The translations under genes and the position numbers were made by a program. A stretch of DNA of 64,000 bases from Bin55 sp965116055 (lineage in GTDB: Bacteria; Pseudomonadota; Gammaproteobacteria; Pseudomonadales; Azotimanducaceae), in assembly GCA_965116055.1 (NCBI GenBank), contig OZ220466.1, positions 2,542,001-2,606,000 of the forward strand, read 5' to 3'. Of the stretch, positions 36,383-44,776 are shown in pieces. The notes below the pieces were generated by a model that saw only the letters and a list, made by a program, of their open reading frames with translations, had not been told where the DNA came from and did not search any database. Numbering within the stretch: the stretch's first letter is position 1; each line of letters begins with the position of its first letter.

Positions 36383-38626
36383 TCATGCTAATGTAAATCC
36401 TTCCTCTTTAATCGGCAACGTCCGAATGCGACGACCACAAGCCTCAAAGATGGCGTTGCAGACTGCAGGCGCTAAGGGCGGAAACGCTGGCTCTCCCAAG
36501 CCTGTCGGAGGGTAATCAGAATCCACGAAGTGCACATCAATGTCGGGCGTAGACGGCATCCTCAACATAGGGTAGCTATCGAAGTTGCTCTGTTCTACGC
36601 GTCCCTTATCAAAGCTCACGGCAAGATTGAACATAGTTGATAAGGCGTCAACCACGGAACCTTGAACTTGATTTTCGGCGCCACTTAAGTTCACGATCGG
36701 TCCTACATCGGCAACGACCGTGACTTTATGTACCTTCACTGCTTTATCTGCGTTCACGCTGACGTCAGCGACTTCAGCAATGTGCCCTAAATGACTGTAG
36801 TAGAACGCGATACCTAACCCACGATCATCGGCGAGATCCCGACCCCAACCTGCCCGTTCCGCAGCTAGCTTAATGACGCCCGCCGCACGACCGGTATGCA
36901 TACCTCGAGGGCCAAGTTGGCGAGGTTCGCCAAGCGTTTCTAGTAAAACATCAACATGGTCTCGTCCCGCAAGGTTCGCTAATTCATGTAAGAAACTCCC
37001 AGTTACGAACGCAAATACATTCGAACCTGGTGCCCTCCATGCAGCACAACGATTTTTCCAGGCCAATGCCGTTTGTTCTACACGAATGTTTTCGAGTAAG
37101 CCGCCAGGGAAAGTCTCCGGCGATAGATTACCACCGGTAACCGGACGATTGCCGTCGTTCGTGAATGTGATAAAGTGATCGTGCCAACCGGAAATACGTC
37201 CCTCAGCATCTAGCGAACCGCGCATTTGATGAAAACCACCCGCTCGAAATAAGTCGTATGCCATGTCGTCTTCACGCGTCCACTGCAACTTGATTGGCAC
37301 ACCCGCGCGCTTCGTAATTGCAGCTGCTTCGCACATGAAGTCGTTGTACAACCTGCGCCCAAAGCCGCCACCACAGCGGGTTTGATGGAGCGTTACCTGC
37401 GACGGTGCTACGCCAACGATCTTCGCAACCGTCTCAGTAACCATGCCGGGCGTTTGCGTTGGCGACCACATCTCCAACTTGCCGCCTGCGAACGACGCAG
37501 TACAGTTTTGTGGCTCCATCTGTGCATGGCTGACAAACGCGTACCGGTAGAAGCCACTCGCTTGCTTCTTGCTGCGTGCAAACGCATCGTCAACGTTTCC
37601 AGTATTGACGACGCGTTTTCCAGATTCATGACGCAAGCGTTCTGCCTCGTTGCTCGCAGTTAGCCAGCTGTCGGTCGCAGCGTTAGATTGATCCCACTCA
37701 ACTTGCAAGGCCTGCTTTGCCTGCATCGCTGCCCAGGTGTTATCCGCGACGATGGCAACGCCAGGCAAAAGCTCCATCGCGTTACCGTTGCCTTCCAGCA
37801 CGAACGCCTCAACTACGCCAGGCATCGCTTTCACTTCGTCGAGATTTGCCGACTTGACCTTTCCACCAATTGCTGGGCACTTTTGATAGACAGCATACTT
37901 CATGTTCGGCACCGTTTGATCAATCCCGAAAAGCGGTTTACCGCGCATCAAGGCCTCATTGTCAACGCCGGTGATGCGGCGTCCAAGCAAACGGAATTCA
38001 CTGCGTTTTTTCAACTTCAGTGACGAACTGCTTGGAACCGGTAATGCTGCAGCTTCGGTAGCAAGTTCAACGTATGACAGCCGACGATTGGTTGGCTCAT
38101 GCACCACCTGGCTATCCGCCGTGATCAATGTTTCAGCACTTACGGCCCAACGCTTAGCGGCAGCAGCAATTAACATGGCTTTCGCAGTAGCCCCCGCCTG
38201 ACGCAATACGTCGAAATTCATTGGGATGGCCATCGAACCGCCCGCGAACTGCATTCCATAAATCGCTGGATCAATGCGCGATTGTTCGACTCGAACATCC
38301 TCCCAGGCTGCATCAAGTTCCTCCGCAACGATCATGGGTAGCGAAGTCTTAACGCCTTGCCCGATCTCTGGATTCTTCGCATACAACACAATGCCCGAAG
38401 TATCGATTTTGACGTAACCGTTCGGTTGCAACGACTTTTCGCTGGCCATAGCTCGCGGGATGCTGAATGACAACATCAAGCCACCCCCTACGGCGCCGGT
38501 CATTTTCAAGAATTGACGGCGGTCGAGTTTGACGATTTCCACAGGAGTCGCCGTTTGAGTAGGCACCTTGCCACGAGTCACCATGTCTGCCACTGTGCCA
38601 ATATCGTGGTAATTCAAAGCGTTCAT
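36383..38626 (-). CDS. Molybdopterin-binding large subunit, isoquinoline 1-oxidoreductase/xanthine dehydrogenase type
   Basis: Start at ATG 38626 with a strong AGGAGA site; 747 residues. A twin-arginine signal is visible near residue 40 (DRRQFLKMTGAVGGGLMLSF), so the enzyme is exported folded. The molybdenum-cofactor domains show VSHAQMEPQNCTASF, TRCGGGFGRRLYNDF, CAAWRAPGSNVFAF and, near the C-terminus, TGLGEPAFPPLAPAVCNAIF with the catalytic Glu. The start lies 12 bases after the 2Fe-2S subunit gene. Together they hydroxylate an N-heterocycle or aldehyde; substrate unknown. Confidence 0.92.
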   Translation of the reverse strand: MNALNYHDIGTVADMVTRGKVPTQTATPVEIVKLDRRQFLKMTGAVGGGLMLSFSIPRAMASEKSLQPNGYVKIDTSGIVLYAKNPEIGQGVKTSLPMIVAEELDAAWEDVRVEQSRIDPAIYGMQFAGGSMAIPMNFDVLRQAGATAKAMLIAAAAKRWAVSAETLITADSQVVHEPTNRRLSYVELATEAAALPVPSSSSLKLKKRSEFRLLGRRITGVDNEALMRGKPLFGIDQTVPNMKYAVYQKCPAIGGKVKSANLDEVKAMPGVVEAFVLEGNGNAMELLPGVAIVADNTWAAMQAKQALQVEWDQSNAATDSWLTASNEAERLRHESGKRVVNTGNVDDAFARSKKQASGFYRYAFVSHAQMEPQNCTASFAGGKLEMWSPTQTPGMVTETVAKIVGVAPSQVTLHQTRCGGGFGRRLYNDFMCEAAAITKRAGVPIKLQWTREDDMAYDLFRAGGFHQMRGSLDAEGRISGWHDHFITFTNDGNRPVTGGNLSPETFPGGLLENIRVEQTALAWKNRCAAWRAPGSNVFAFVTGSFLHELANLAGRDHVDVLLETLGEPRQLGPRGMHTGRAAGVIKLAAERAGWGRDLADDRGLGIAFYYSHLGHIAEVADVSVNADKAVKVHKVTVVADVGPIVNLSGAENQVQGSVVDALSTMFNLAVSFDKGRVEQSNFDSYPMLRMPSTPDIDVHFVDSDYPPTGLGEPAFPPLAPAVCNAIFEACGRRIRTLPIKEEGFTLA

Positions 38627-38637
38627 CGTTCGATCTC

Positions 38638-39129
38638 CTATTCGCCTGCTACAAGCTGTCCAGCAGCCATCTTCACTGCTTGCTGGATTCGAAGATAGGT
38701 GCCGCAACGACAAATATTCGAAGCCATCGCCACATCAATCTCTTTGTCGCTTGGATTTGGATTCGACCGCAATAGCGCTTCTGCCGCCATGACCTGACCG
38801 CTCTGACAATAACCGCACTGTGCGACATCAAGATCCACCCACGCCTGTTGCACAGGACTTAGTTCGCTGTCGCTATCGCTCAATCCTTCAATAGTCGTTA
38901 CCTCGGCACCGTCAAGCGCCGAAACGGGATAAGAGCAGGACTTAACAGGTGCATTATTTACCAACACGGTACATGCCCCACATTGGGCGATGCCGCATCC
39001 ATACTTAGTGCCAACGAGCTGCAATTGGTCTCGCAGAACCCACAGGAGTGGCGTTTTTGGATCAAGATCGCCTAGCTTTCTTAACGCACCGTTAACGTTT
39101 ATATCCACCGTAAAAACCTCGTTATACAT
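38638..39129 (-). CDS. 2Fe-2S small subunit of molybdenum hydroxylase (IorA-like)
   Basis: The 163-residue protein has two 2Fe-2S sites: plant-ferredoxin type KYGCGIAQCGACTVLVNNAPVKSC and the C-terminal four-helix site CGYCQSGQVMAA...NICRCGTYLRI. It carries electrons from the molybdenum centre of the downstream large subunit. No FAD subunit is encoded nearby, as in other Ior-type enzymes, which use a c-type cytochrome or other acceptor. It has no signal peptide and would be exported bound to its Tat partner. Confidence 0.94.
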   Translation of the reverse strand: MYNEVFTVDINVNGALRKLGDLDPKTPLLWVLRDQLQLVGTKYGCGIAQCGACTVLVNNAPVKSCSYPVSALDGAEVTTIEGLSDSDSELSPVQQAWVDLDVAQCGYCQSGQVMAAEALLRSNPNPSDKEIDVAMASNICRCGTYLRIQQAVKMAAGQLVAGE

Positions 39130-39217
39130 ACAGAGCTTCGGTATTGTGATTGATTCTATATACAGCTATGTGGTCTGGTTCAGATGAGCACCTATCCTAC
39201 ATACGATTTCATTATTA

Positions 39218-39400
39218 GGGGCTTATATACCTAAGTTGACAGGCACGAACCTGTCAACGGTTTGCATATCTCGTTGACGGGTACCGCGTCCTTGCTTACG
39301 CAAAGCCACATCGGAGAGGCCAACGCCTACGCTCCTGAGCCGCCCAGATGCCCCAGTCCCCCGGGCCTTGATATTCAACGCCGCGTTCATATCGGCGTTG
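39218..39400 (-). ncRNA. Possible omega/reRNA region at the 3' end of tnpB
   Basis: In known tnpB elements the guide RNA is processed from the 3' end of the gene through the element end, and the guide is the flanking DNA. Here the last codons of tnpB carry a perfect hairpin (TTGACAGG / CCTGTCAA, 39236-39257). The TAA stop lies within the terminal repeat. If the same rule holds, the scaffold would end at 39218 and the guide would be read leftwards from 39217. The 5' boundary is a guess. Confidence 0.35.
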
Positions 39401-40530
39401 CTCTTGAAGCCACAATGCGCGCAGTGAAAGCGGGATTGCGAAACACGATTTTCCTTGGCCACATGACCACAAGAGGAACAGGTCTGTGACGTATACGCCG
39501 CGTCAACTTGCACCACCCGGTGCGTCTTGTAAGCTAGCATCCACTCGAATATTGACCACCCCGTGTCAAGGATGGACCGGTTCAGTGTAGCTTTGGCGCG
39601 TACGTTCACGCCGGGATTTGCTACGGTACCTTTCGCAGAAGCTGTCATTGCCTTGACATGCAGATCTTCAATACACACCGTACCAAAGCGGTTGCTCAAG
39701 TCACGAGTCACATGGTGCAGGTAGTTTCTGCGGGTCATTGCCAATTTCTTCTGCGCCTTCGCGTAGCGGCGTTTGGCAATCCCTCTCCGGTTGGATCCCT
39801 TCTTGCGTCGCGCCATGCGACGCTGATAGCGGCGCGCTTTCGTTTGCAAGCGGGAAGCATCAGGCATGACGTAAAAATGTCCGTCACTCGTCGCGATTTG
39901 ACCACAGTTGCGGTCCACGCCAACCGACAGGCCGTTGTCCGGAAGCGCGACTTCCCCAATGTCGTAGGTCACAAAGCAGCGCCATCGGTTCAGGACGCGT
40001 TTGACTACCACCTGCTTTGGCCTGGCCTCGGCATACGGATGACCGCCTGATCTTTGAAGTCTATATGCCCCGGTTTTAGGAATCGCAAGGTATGTCATAC
40101 CTTTGGGGTCGGTACGAAGGCGTACCTTTTGCGGGATGGTGAATGCATCGCCATGACCATACGACTTGAATCGCGGTCGTCCCGCCGATGGCTCCTTGAA
40201 GAAGCGTTGCCACGCGTCAGCCTGACGCTTCAAGGTGTAGCGCACTTCGTTTGATGGTAGTTCCTGTAACCAGGGCGTGTCTTTGCGTAACGCGACGAAT
40301 CGCGCGGCCAGACCGGGACGAAGGATGTTGCCATGCGCGTCCTTGACCGAATGGAACGAGAGAAACGGCTTGTCCTTGCCATCGTGTTTGAACGCGAGAT
40401 ACGCCGCATGCGTTTCCGCAAGGATTCGATTCCACACCCATCGGTTCGCGCCGGCCAGTTGGTTCAACTTGCTCGCTTTACTCCGAGAGCCGGGGAGTAG
40501 CATGAACTCAACAACGCGGTAAGAAGACAC
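39223..40530 (-). CDS. tnpB: TnpB RNA-guided endonuclease homologue
   Basis: The 435-residue protein has the N-terminal OrfB domain (RSKASKLNQLAGANRWVWNRIL), then a RuvC-like nuclease with all three acidic residues: Asp206 in VGVDRNCG, Glu288 in CIEDLHVKAM, Asp380 in SNADMNAALNI. A four-cysteine zinc finger (CSSCG...CAHCG) lies between the last two. It appears catalytically intact. Start could be GTG at 40530 or ATG at 40503; neither has a good ribosome site. The final residues (LGI) are encoded inside the element's terminal inverted repeat. TnpB cleaves DNA next to a short motif, helping retain the element. Confidence 0.92.
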   Translation of the reverse strand: MSSYRVVEFMLLPGSRSKASKLNQLAGANRWVWNRILAETHAAYLAFKHDGKDKPFLSFHSVKDAHGNILRPGLAARFVALRKDTPWLQELPSNEVRYTLKRQADAWQRFFKEPSAGRPRFKSYGHGDAFTIPQKVRLRTDPKGMTYLAIPKTGAYRLQRSGGHPYAEARPKQVVVKRVLNRWRCFVTYDIGEVALPDNGLSVGVDRNCGQIATSDGHFYVMPDASRLQTKARRYQRRMARRKKGSNRRGIAKRRYAKAQKKLAMTRRNYLHHVTRDLSNRFGTVCIEDLHVKAMTASAKGTVANPGVNVRAKATLNRSILDTGWSIFEWMLAYKTHRVVQVDAAYTSQTCSSCGHVAKENRVSQSRFHCAHCGFKSNADMNAALNIKARGTGASGRLRSVGVGLSDVALRKQGRGTRQRDMQTVDRFVPVNLGI

Positions 40531-40565
40531 GGGATTGGGTTTGCTTTAACCAGAATAAAATTTTA

Positions 40566-41593
40566 GGCTCTTATATTGTTATATGTGTATCCGGTCCGAC
40601 CTGCTCAATCATGAAGTTCGTGTCGGTGGTGTTGTCGGGGTGGAAATCGTGTCGTTGTAGCCACCGCATGTCGTTGTCAAGGTATTTGGTCGACACGCCG
40701 CGGTGGTCGTGATGCAGGCGTTTTTTCATGAACCTATGGCGGTTATTGGCGGTATTGATGTGCCACACATCGTCCCGCACCGATGCGCCGCGTTGGCGGT
40801 TGATCATCTGGTGATGGCGCGCCGCCTCGCGCGAGGCGGCGCGATAGCTGGGGTAGGCGTCACTGACGATCACGGCGTCCTTGGCCGTCCAGGTCGCGAC
40901 GTTCTCCTGATCCTGAAGCATCATCGCCGTGGTGTCGGGCACCTGCTGGGCGTACGTGGCACCCCCGCGGGCCACGGCCGTCAGCGCCGGTCGATGCGCC
41001 GGGCTCCGACCGCGGGGCACGCCGCGACCACCGCCCCGCTTCCGCGGCTTACGGCGCTACCGCAAGCTGCGACTGCCTTTGCAACTTTCCAGGAAATAGG
41101 TTTCGTCCATTTCCACGATACCCTCAAGGGCTGGCGGCGTACGCCAGGAACCGATGTCGCCAGAGAAACGCCGTGCGGTAACTGATCCCACACGCCACGG
41201 CCGACTGATGTAACGTCATCCGCGTGCGTATGCACGCTTGATAAGCCATCCAGGTCGACTTGAAACGCAACCGTGCCAACGGCGTGCCCGTCAATGCCGT
41301 GAAGGTCTTGCCCACAGGTGCCGCGCGACAGCAAAACCGCACCAGACCAGCACTCTCCCACGCCGTACCACCCCCTTGCTGCCACAGTGGGTGAACGTCC
41401 GCGCCGCGGGCAGCTCATCAGTCTTCTCCGTTTGGCGCGTCTTGACCGCCTGCCGCTTCTACGCAGCGGTCAACACGCGGTTTAGGTTAACCAGGTCTCG
41501 AACGCGCTTCTCTTCATCATGCGCAAAATCAATAGGTTGAACATCATTTTAGATATATGTTAGCTCAAATCAACATTTGATTACATAAGAGCC
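40566..41593 (-). mobile_element. IS1595-type insertion sequence, copy 2 (decayed, nested)
   Basis: A 1028-bp copy with ends GGCTCTTATATTG at 40566 and CATAAGAGCC at 41593, about 40 bp shorter than copies 1 and 3. The eight bases on either side (AAATTTTA and AAATGAAG) do not match, so it has no intact target duplication. It lies inside the tnpB element, upstream of tnpB. Confidence 0.9.
40571..41517 (-). pseudogene. IS1595-type transposase, frameshifted
   Basis: Pieces of the same ~327-residue transposase are spread over three frames: the start MKRSAFETW, the zinc-ribbon part FTALTGTPLARLRFKSTWMAYQACIRTRMTLH, then EMDETYF equivalents (EVSWKWTK frame) and a long final piece with VSDAYPSY and HINTANNRHRFMKKRL. 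It is interrupted at several points and shorter than copy 3. Confidence 0.88.
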
Positions 41594-41747
41594 AAATGAA
41601 GCTATCTTGCTATGTCAAGTTAGGTATATAAGCCCCCATTATTACGTGCGATCACTTCGCACGAAAGTGCAGTTCAGATTTCATTACAGATGACGAACCA
41701 AGCACCGAGATATCAACGACTCTGCCCGATATCCGCCGTATGAATGG

Positions 41748-42602
41748 TTAGAGTTTCAATGACTCAAACGACTGCCATAAGGCTTCGTTGTCCGGCAAAT
41801 CTTGTAATTCGCTCTCATGGGGATCAAGGGAAGGCCAAAGCGGGCGGAGCTTTTCAAACAAGCTGTTGAGGTGCGTCACGAGCTCTTCACTTTGCACAGC
41901 CACTTTGAACTTACTTGAATCCACATAACTTGCAGCAACCTGCGTAAAACCCCAAGCGTCCTGATATTCGTGCAAGTTCTGCATCTGGCCATTGACAATG
42001 CCCAAGTTGTACTCGAATCGCGCGTGCTGCATGAGATTTTCAATAACAGCCAAGATTTCGTTAGGTTCCAGGTGATTCGCGACTCGCTCGCATCGTTCAA
42101 TAGCTCGATCAAGGGACTCAAACACCGACATCACCGACATCAAGCTGTGCCGTTCCTCAATGGCGAGAGCAAGCGCAGACAATTCATTTGTAAAACCCGG
42201 ACACCCACGGGCCTCGAATGTAGGAACAAGTGTTGCATACAGCTCGGCTTCCGGATGTTTCATATGAGATTCAGCCTGCTCAGGCAAACCGAGTTTAAAA
42301 AGTTCCAAACCAACAGTCAGGTGCCCGCGAATGAGGCCTAGTTGCGTTAGAAAAGCGACATCGTCCATAGATGGATTAATGACTTGCGCAGATACCGCGT
42401 GTGTTTTTTGATCAGGGTGCGTCGGTTGGGTTTTCGCATCACGAACCGGATCTGCAGGCGTTGCGCCGATTCCGCTAGGTTGTGCGGAAAGCGTGACACT
42501 TGCCACAACGAACGACAGGACTGCGAACAAAACAAATCTCGTGCTCGCTTCAATGAGGTTATTCCAAATTTGCATCATGCATGACAATTTCTTCAAGAAC
42601 AT
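41748..42602 (-). CDS. Uncharacterised exported helical protein linked to iron uptake genes
   Basis: The 284-residue product has an N-terminal hydrophobic signal (FVLFAVLSFVVASVTLSAQ) and a helical domain with LGLIRGHLTVGLELFKLGLPEQAESHMKHPEAELYATLVPTFEARGCPGFTNELSALALAIE. I recall this pattern from uncharacterised periplasmic proteins, but no function is known to me. The conserved His residues in RGHL and MKHP and the acidic E/D content could bind metal. It lies three bases after the iron-binding protein gene, on the same strand and probably in the same Fur-controlled operon. Confidence 0.75.
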   Translation of the reverse strand: MFLKKLSCMMQIWNNLIEASTRFVLFAVLSFVVASVTLSAQPSGIGATPADPVRDAKTQPTHPDQKTHAVSAQVINPSMDDVAFLTQLGLIRGHLTVGLELFKLGLPEQAESHMKHPEAELYATLVPTFEARGCPGFTNELSALALAIEERHSLMSVMSVFESLDRAIERCERVANHLEPNEILAVIENLMQHARFEYNLGIVNGQMQNLHEYQDAWGFTQVAASYVDSSKFKVAVQSEELVTHLNSLFEKLRPLWPSLDPHESELQDLPDNEALWQSFESLKL

Positions 42603-42605
42603 CGC

Positions 42606-43646
42606 TTAGCGCCACCCTGCACGATCGTAGATACGTACAGCCTGGGCTTGGTGTTCACCCAGTCGCTGCGCATCTAAATTGTCTTCTTTAAAAACACCTA
42701 GCTCAGAGATAGGACCCGTTGGTACCCCAATGACCGGATATTCGTTGTTACCTTCAGCAAACAGTCTTTGCGCAAAGTTACTTGTAAGATACTCTAGGAA
42801 ACGCACTGCGTTTTCACGGTTGGGTGCATGTTTCGTTACACCAGCACCGCTGATATTGACGTGAGTCCCACGATCATCCTGATTCGGAAACACGATTTGT
42901 AACGCATTGACTAGCTCGCGACCCTCTGCTTCGGCGCTTGCCAGAAGGCGACCCAAGTAGTATGTATTAGCGATAGTTACGCCACACGAACCAGTAGCGA
43001 CATCCGACAGATTACTCGTGTCGTTACCTTGAGGCGCACGGTGGAAGTTCTCGACGACGCGGCTAGCCCACCGTTCTGCAGCTTCCGCGCCAAGCGCATC
43101 AATAAGGGACGCCATCAACGAAATGTTGTAGATATTCGACGAGGAACGCATGCATATCAGACGCCGAAGGGACGGGTCGGCTAAATCCTCGTAACGGTTA
43201 ATCGCAATAGGCAAATCAAGACCCCTCGTGTAGACCACTACCCGGGCGCGTTTCGACAATCCAAACCAATGCCCGTCCGCTTCGCGGAGGTGAGCGGGTA
43301 TGCGCGCCTCAAGAACCTCTGATTGGACTGGTTGAAATACGCCGCGTTGTTGCGCACGCCAAAGTCTTCCTGCATCAACGGTGATTAAAACATCCGCAGG
43401 TGTGAGTTCACCCTCGTTAATAATCCGTTCGATTAACGCATCACTGCCGCCTTCAATGAGGTTGACGTCAATGCCGGTCTGTTCTGTGTAGGTATCGTAA
43501 AGCGCTAGATCCGTGTCATAGTGGCGGGCCGAGTACACGTTAACTTCATTCGCTGCATATATTCCGATCTGTTGGATAGAAAAAATAACAACCATGATCC
43601 ATCGACAACACACCAGCAAGAGTTGCCATCGTCTGTGTCTAATCAT
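42606..43646 (-). CDS. Fe(3+) ABC transporter periplasmic binding protein (FbpA-like)
   Basis: The 346-residue protein has a Sec signal ending near IGIYAANEV, then VNVYSARHYDTDLALYDTYTEQTGIDVNLIEGGSDALIERI, typical of FbpA/FutA-type ferric ion binding proteins. The iron-ligand tyrosine pair is in NTYYLGRLL, with another Tyr/His pair in SARHYDTD. A good ribosome site (GGAG) precedes the ATG. A near-consensus Fur box lies 39-57 bases upstream. It belongs with the ATPase upstream and the divergent permease. Confidence 0.93.
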   Translation of the reverse strand: MIRHRRWQLLLVCCRWIMVVIFSIQQIGIYAANEVNVYSARHYDTDLALYDTYTEQTGIDVNLIEGGSDALIERIINEGELTPADVLITVDAGRLWRAQQRGVFQPVQSEVLEARIPAHLREADGHWFGLSKRARVVVYTRGLDLPIAINRYEDLADPSLRRLICMRSSSNIYNISLMASLIDALGAEAAERWASRVVENFHRAPQGNDTSNLSDVATGSCGVTIANTYYLGRLLASAEAEGRELVNALQIVFPNQDDRGTHVNISGAGVTKHAPNRENAVRFLEYLTSNFAQRLFAEGNNEYPVIGVPTGPISELGVFKEDNLDAQRLGEHQAQAVRIYDRAGWR

Positions 43647-43684
43647 GATCTACTCCAATGTAAATACTTCTTACCACTCATTAT

Positions 43685-43703
43685 TTTAATGAGAATCATT
43701 ATC
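43685..43703 (-). promoter_or_regulatory. Fur box upstream of the iron-binding protein gene
   Basis: TTTAATGAGAATCATTATC matches 16 of 19 positions of the consensus GATAATGATAATCATTATC, with only one mismatch in the last 16. It overlaps the stop codon of the ATPase gene and lies upstream of the fbpA-like gene, so iron repression of the downstream pair is expected. Confidence 0.85.
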
Positions 43704-44735
43704 ATTTATAGCATACACATTAACTCCCTGTATATCGAACGCAACCGATACCAGGGTGCCTACCTCAAACCGCATCCCTCTTGCTAGTTTCGCACGTAAT
43801 CGCTCGCCGTTGACCTCTACTATAGCTACATAACGATCGCCAAGATAACGCAGATCCGCGACATGTGCTTTACTTTCGGTCGATGCTTCTAGATGAATGG
43901 ACTCAGGTCGTACCAAGACTGAGCAAAGTTGGCCTTCATCCAGCGATGCAACGCAATCAATCGTACCGAAAGCCGTCTTGATTCCGGTCGTCGTAACTTC
44001 ACCCGTGATCGCATCGGAACCATTGAGTAACTCAGCGACGTAACGATTCGCCGGCTGCTGCCAAACGACCTCAGGTACGTCATCTTGAACGATCCTACCG
44101 TTCTGCAGTATCAAAATACGATCGGCGAGCTCGATTGCCTCTTCCGCATCGTGAGTCACGATCAACGTTGGTGCGCCATTCGCATGTAGCGCCTGGCGCG
44201 TCTCGTCACGCATTCGCCGCCGCAAAGTCGAGTCGACGCTACCGAACGGCTCATCCAGCAACACGACGCCGGGATTCGGGGCTAAAGCACGGGCTAACGC
44301 GACGCGCTGCTGTTCACCGCCCGATAGTGTATGCGGATAACGATGAGCGTATCCTGTTAGCCCCACGTCGCGAAGTTGAGCTAATACCCGTTTTTTACGT
44401 TGCGAAGCAGGTTGCTGCTGGATACCGAACGCCACGTTCGCTTCGACCGTCAAATGGGGAAACAGTACGTGGTCTTGAAAGACGAAGCCGCATTGCCGTT
44501 CTTCAGGTGGTGGCTCATGACCGGTTCTGGCAATGAATAGTCCGTCCAGCCGTACAACGCCTTCCTGCAATGGTAGTAGCCCCGCTACGATACGTAAGAG
44601 CGTGCTCTTACCACTGCCGGACGCACCGAGCAAGCATGCGATTTCGCCCGCAGCCACCTGTATGCTGATCTTGTCAAGAACCGTTTTCGTGCCGTACCGA
44701 TAACTGACGCGCTCAAGTGACAATGCGGCGCGCAC
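43686..44735 (-). CDS. Fe(3+) ABC transporter ATPase (FbpC-like)
   Basis: The ATP-binding subunit, ~349 residues from GTG 44735 (TTG at 44756 is an alternative). Walker A is LLGASGSGKSTLLR, the signature LSGGEQQRVALARAL, Walker B VVLLDEPFGSVD, and the switch His in LIVTHDAEEA. A C-terminal TOBE-type domain (LCSVLVRPESIHLEA) is present, as in FbpC/PotA-type importers. It is divergent from the permease gene, with a gap of only about 40 bases, and its 3' end carries the Fur box of the next gene. Confidence 0.93.
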   Translation of the reverse strand: MRAALSLERVSYRYGTKTVLDKISIQVAAGEIACLLGASGSGKSTLLRIVAGLLPLQEGVVRLDGLFIARTGHEPPPEERQCGFVFQDHVLFPHLTVEANVAFGIQQQPASQRKKRVLAQLRDVGLTGYAHRYPHTLSGGEQQRVALARALAPNPGVVLLDEPFGSVDSTLRRRMRDETRQALHANGAPTLIVTHDAEEAIELADRILILQNGRIVQDDVPEVVWQQPANRYVAELLNGSDAITGEVTTTGIKTAFGTIDCVASLDEGQLCSVLVRPESIHLEASTESKAHVADLRYLGDRYVAIVEVNGERLRAKLARGMRFEVGTLVSVAFDIQGVNVYAINDNDSH

Positions 44736-44776
44736 AGCGGTCAAGCCACCCGGCAAACCTGCGCCGCCTCATTAGA

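Larger units (their letters stand above)
39218..41636 (-). mobile_element. Composite mobile element: tnpB plus nested IS1595-type copy, with 24-bp terminal inverted repeats
   Basis: The left end (39218-39241, starting GGGGCTTATATACC) and the right end (41613-41636, ending GGTATATAAGCCCC) are inverted copies over 24 bases with one mismatch. Directly outside both lies CATTATTA (39210-39217 and 41637-41644), a perfect 8-bp target duplication. Inside are tnpB (minus) and a 1028-bp IS1595-type copy. The outer ends resemble the inner IS ends (GGGGCTTATAT against GGCTCTTATAT). Without the nested copy the element would be ~1.39 kb, tnpB only. Long inverted ends and duplication are not features of IS200/IS605 elements, which normally carry tnpB. 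Confidence 0.85.
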
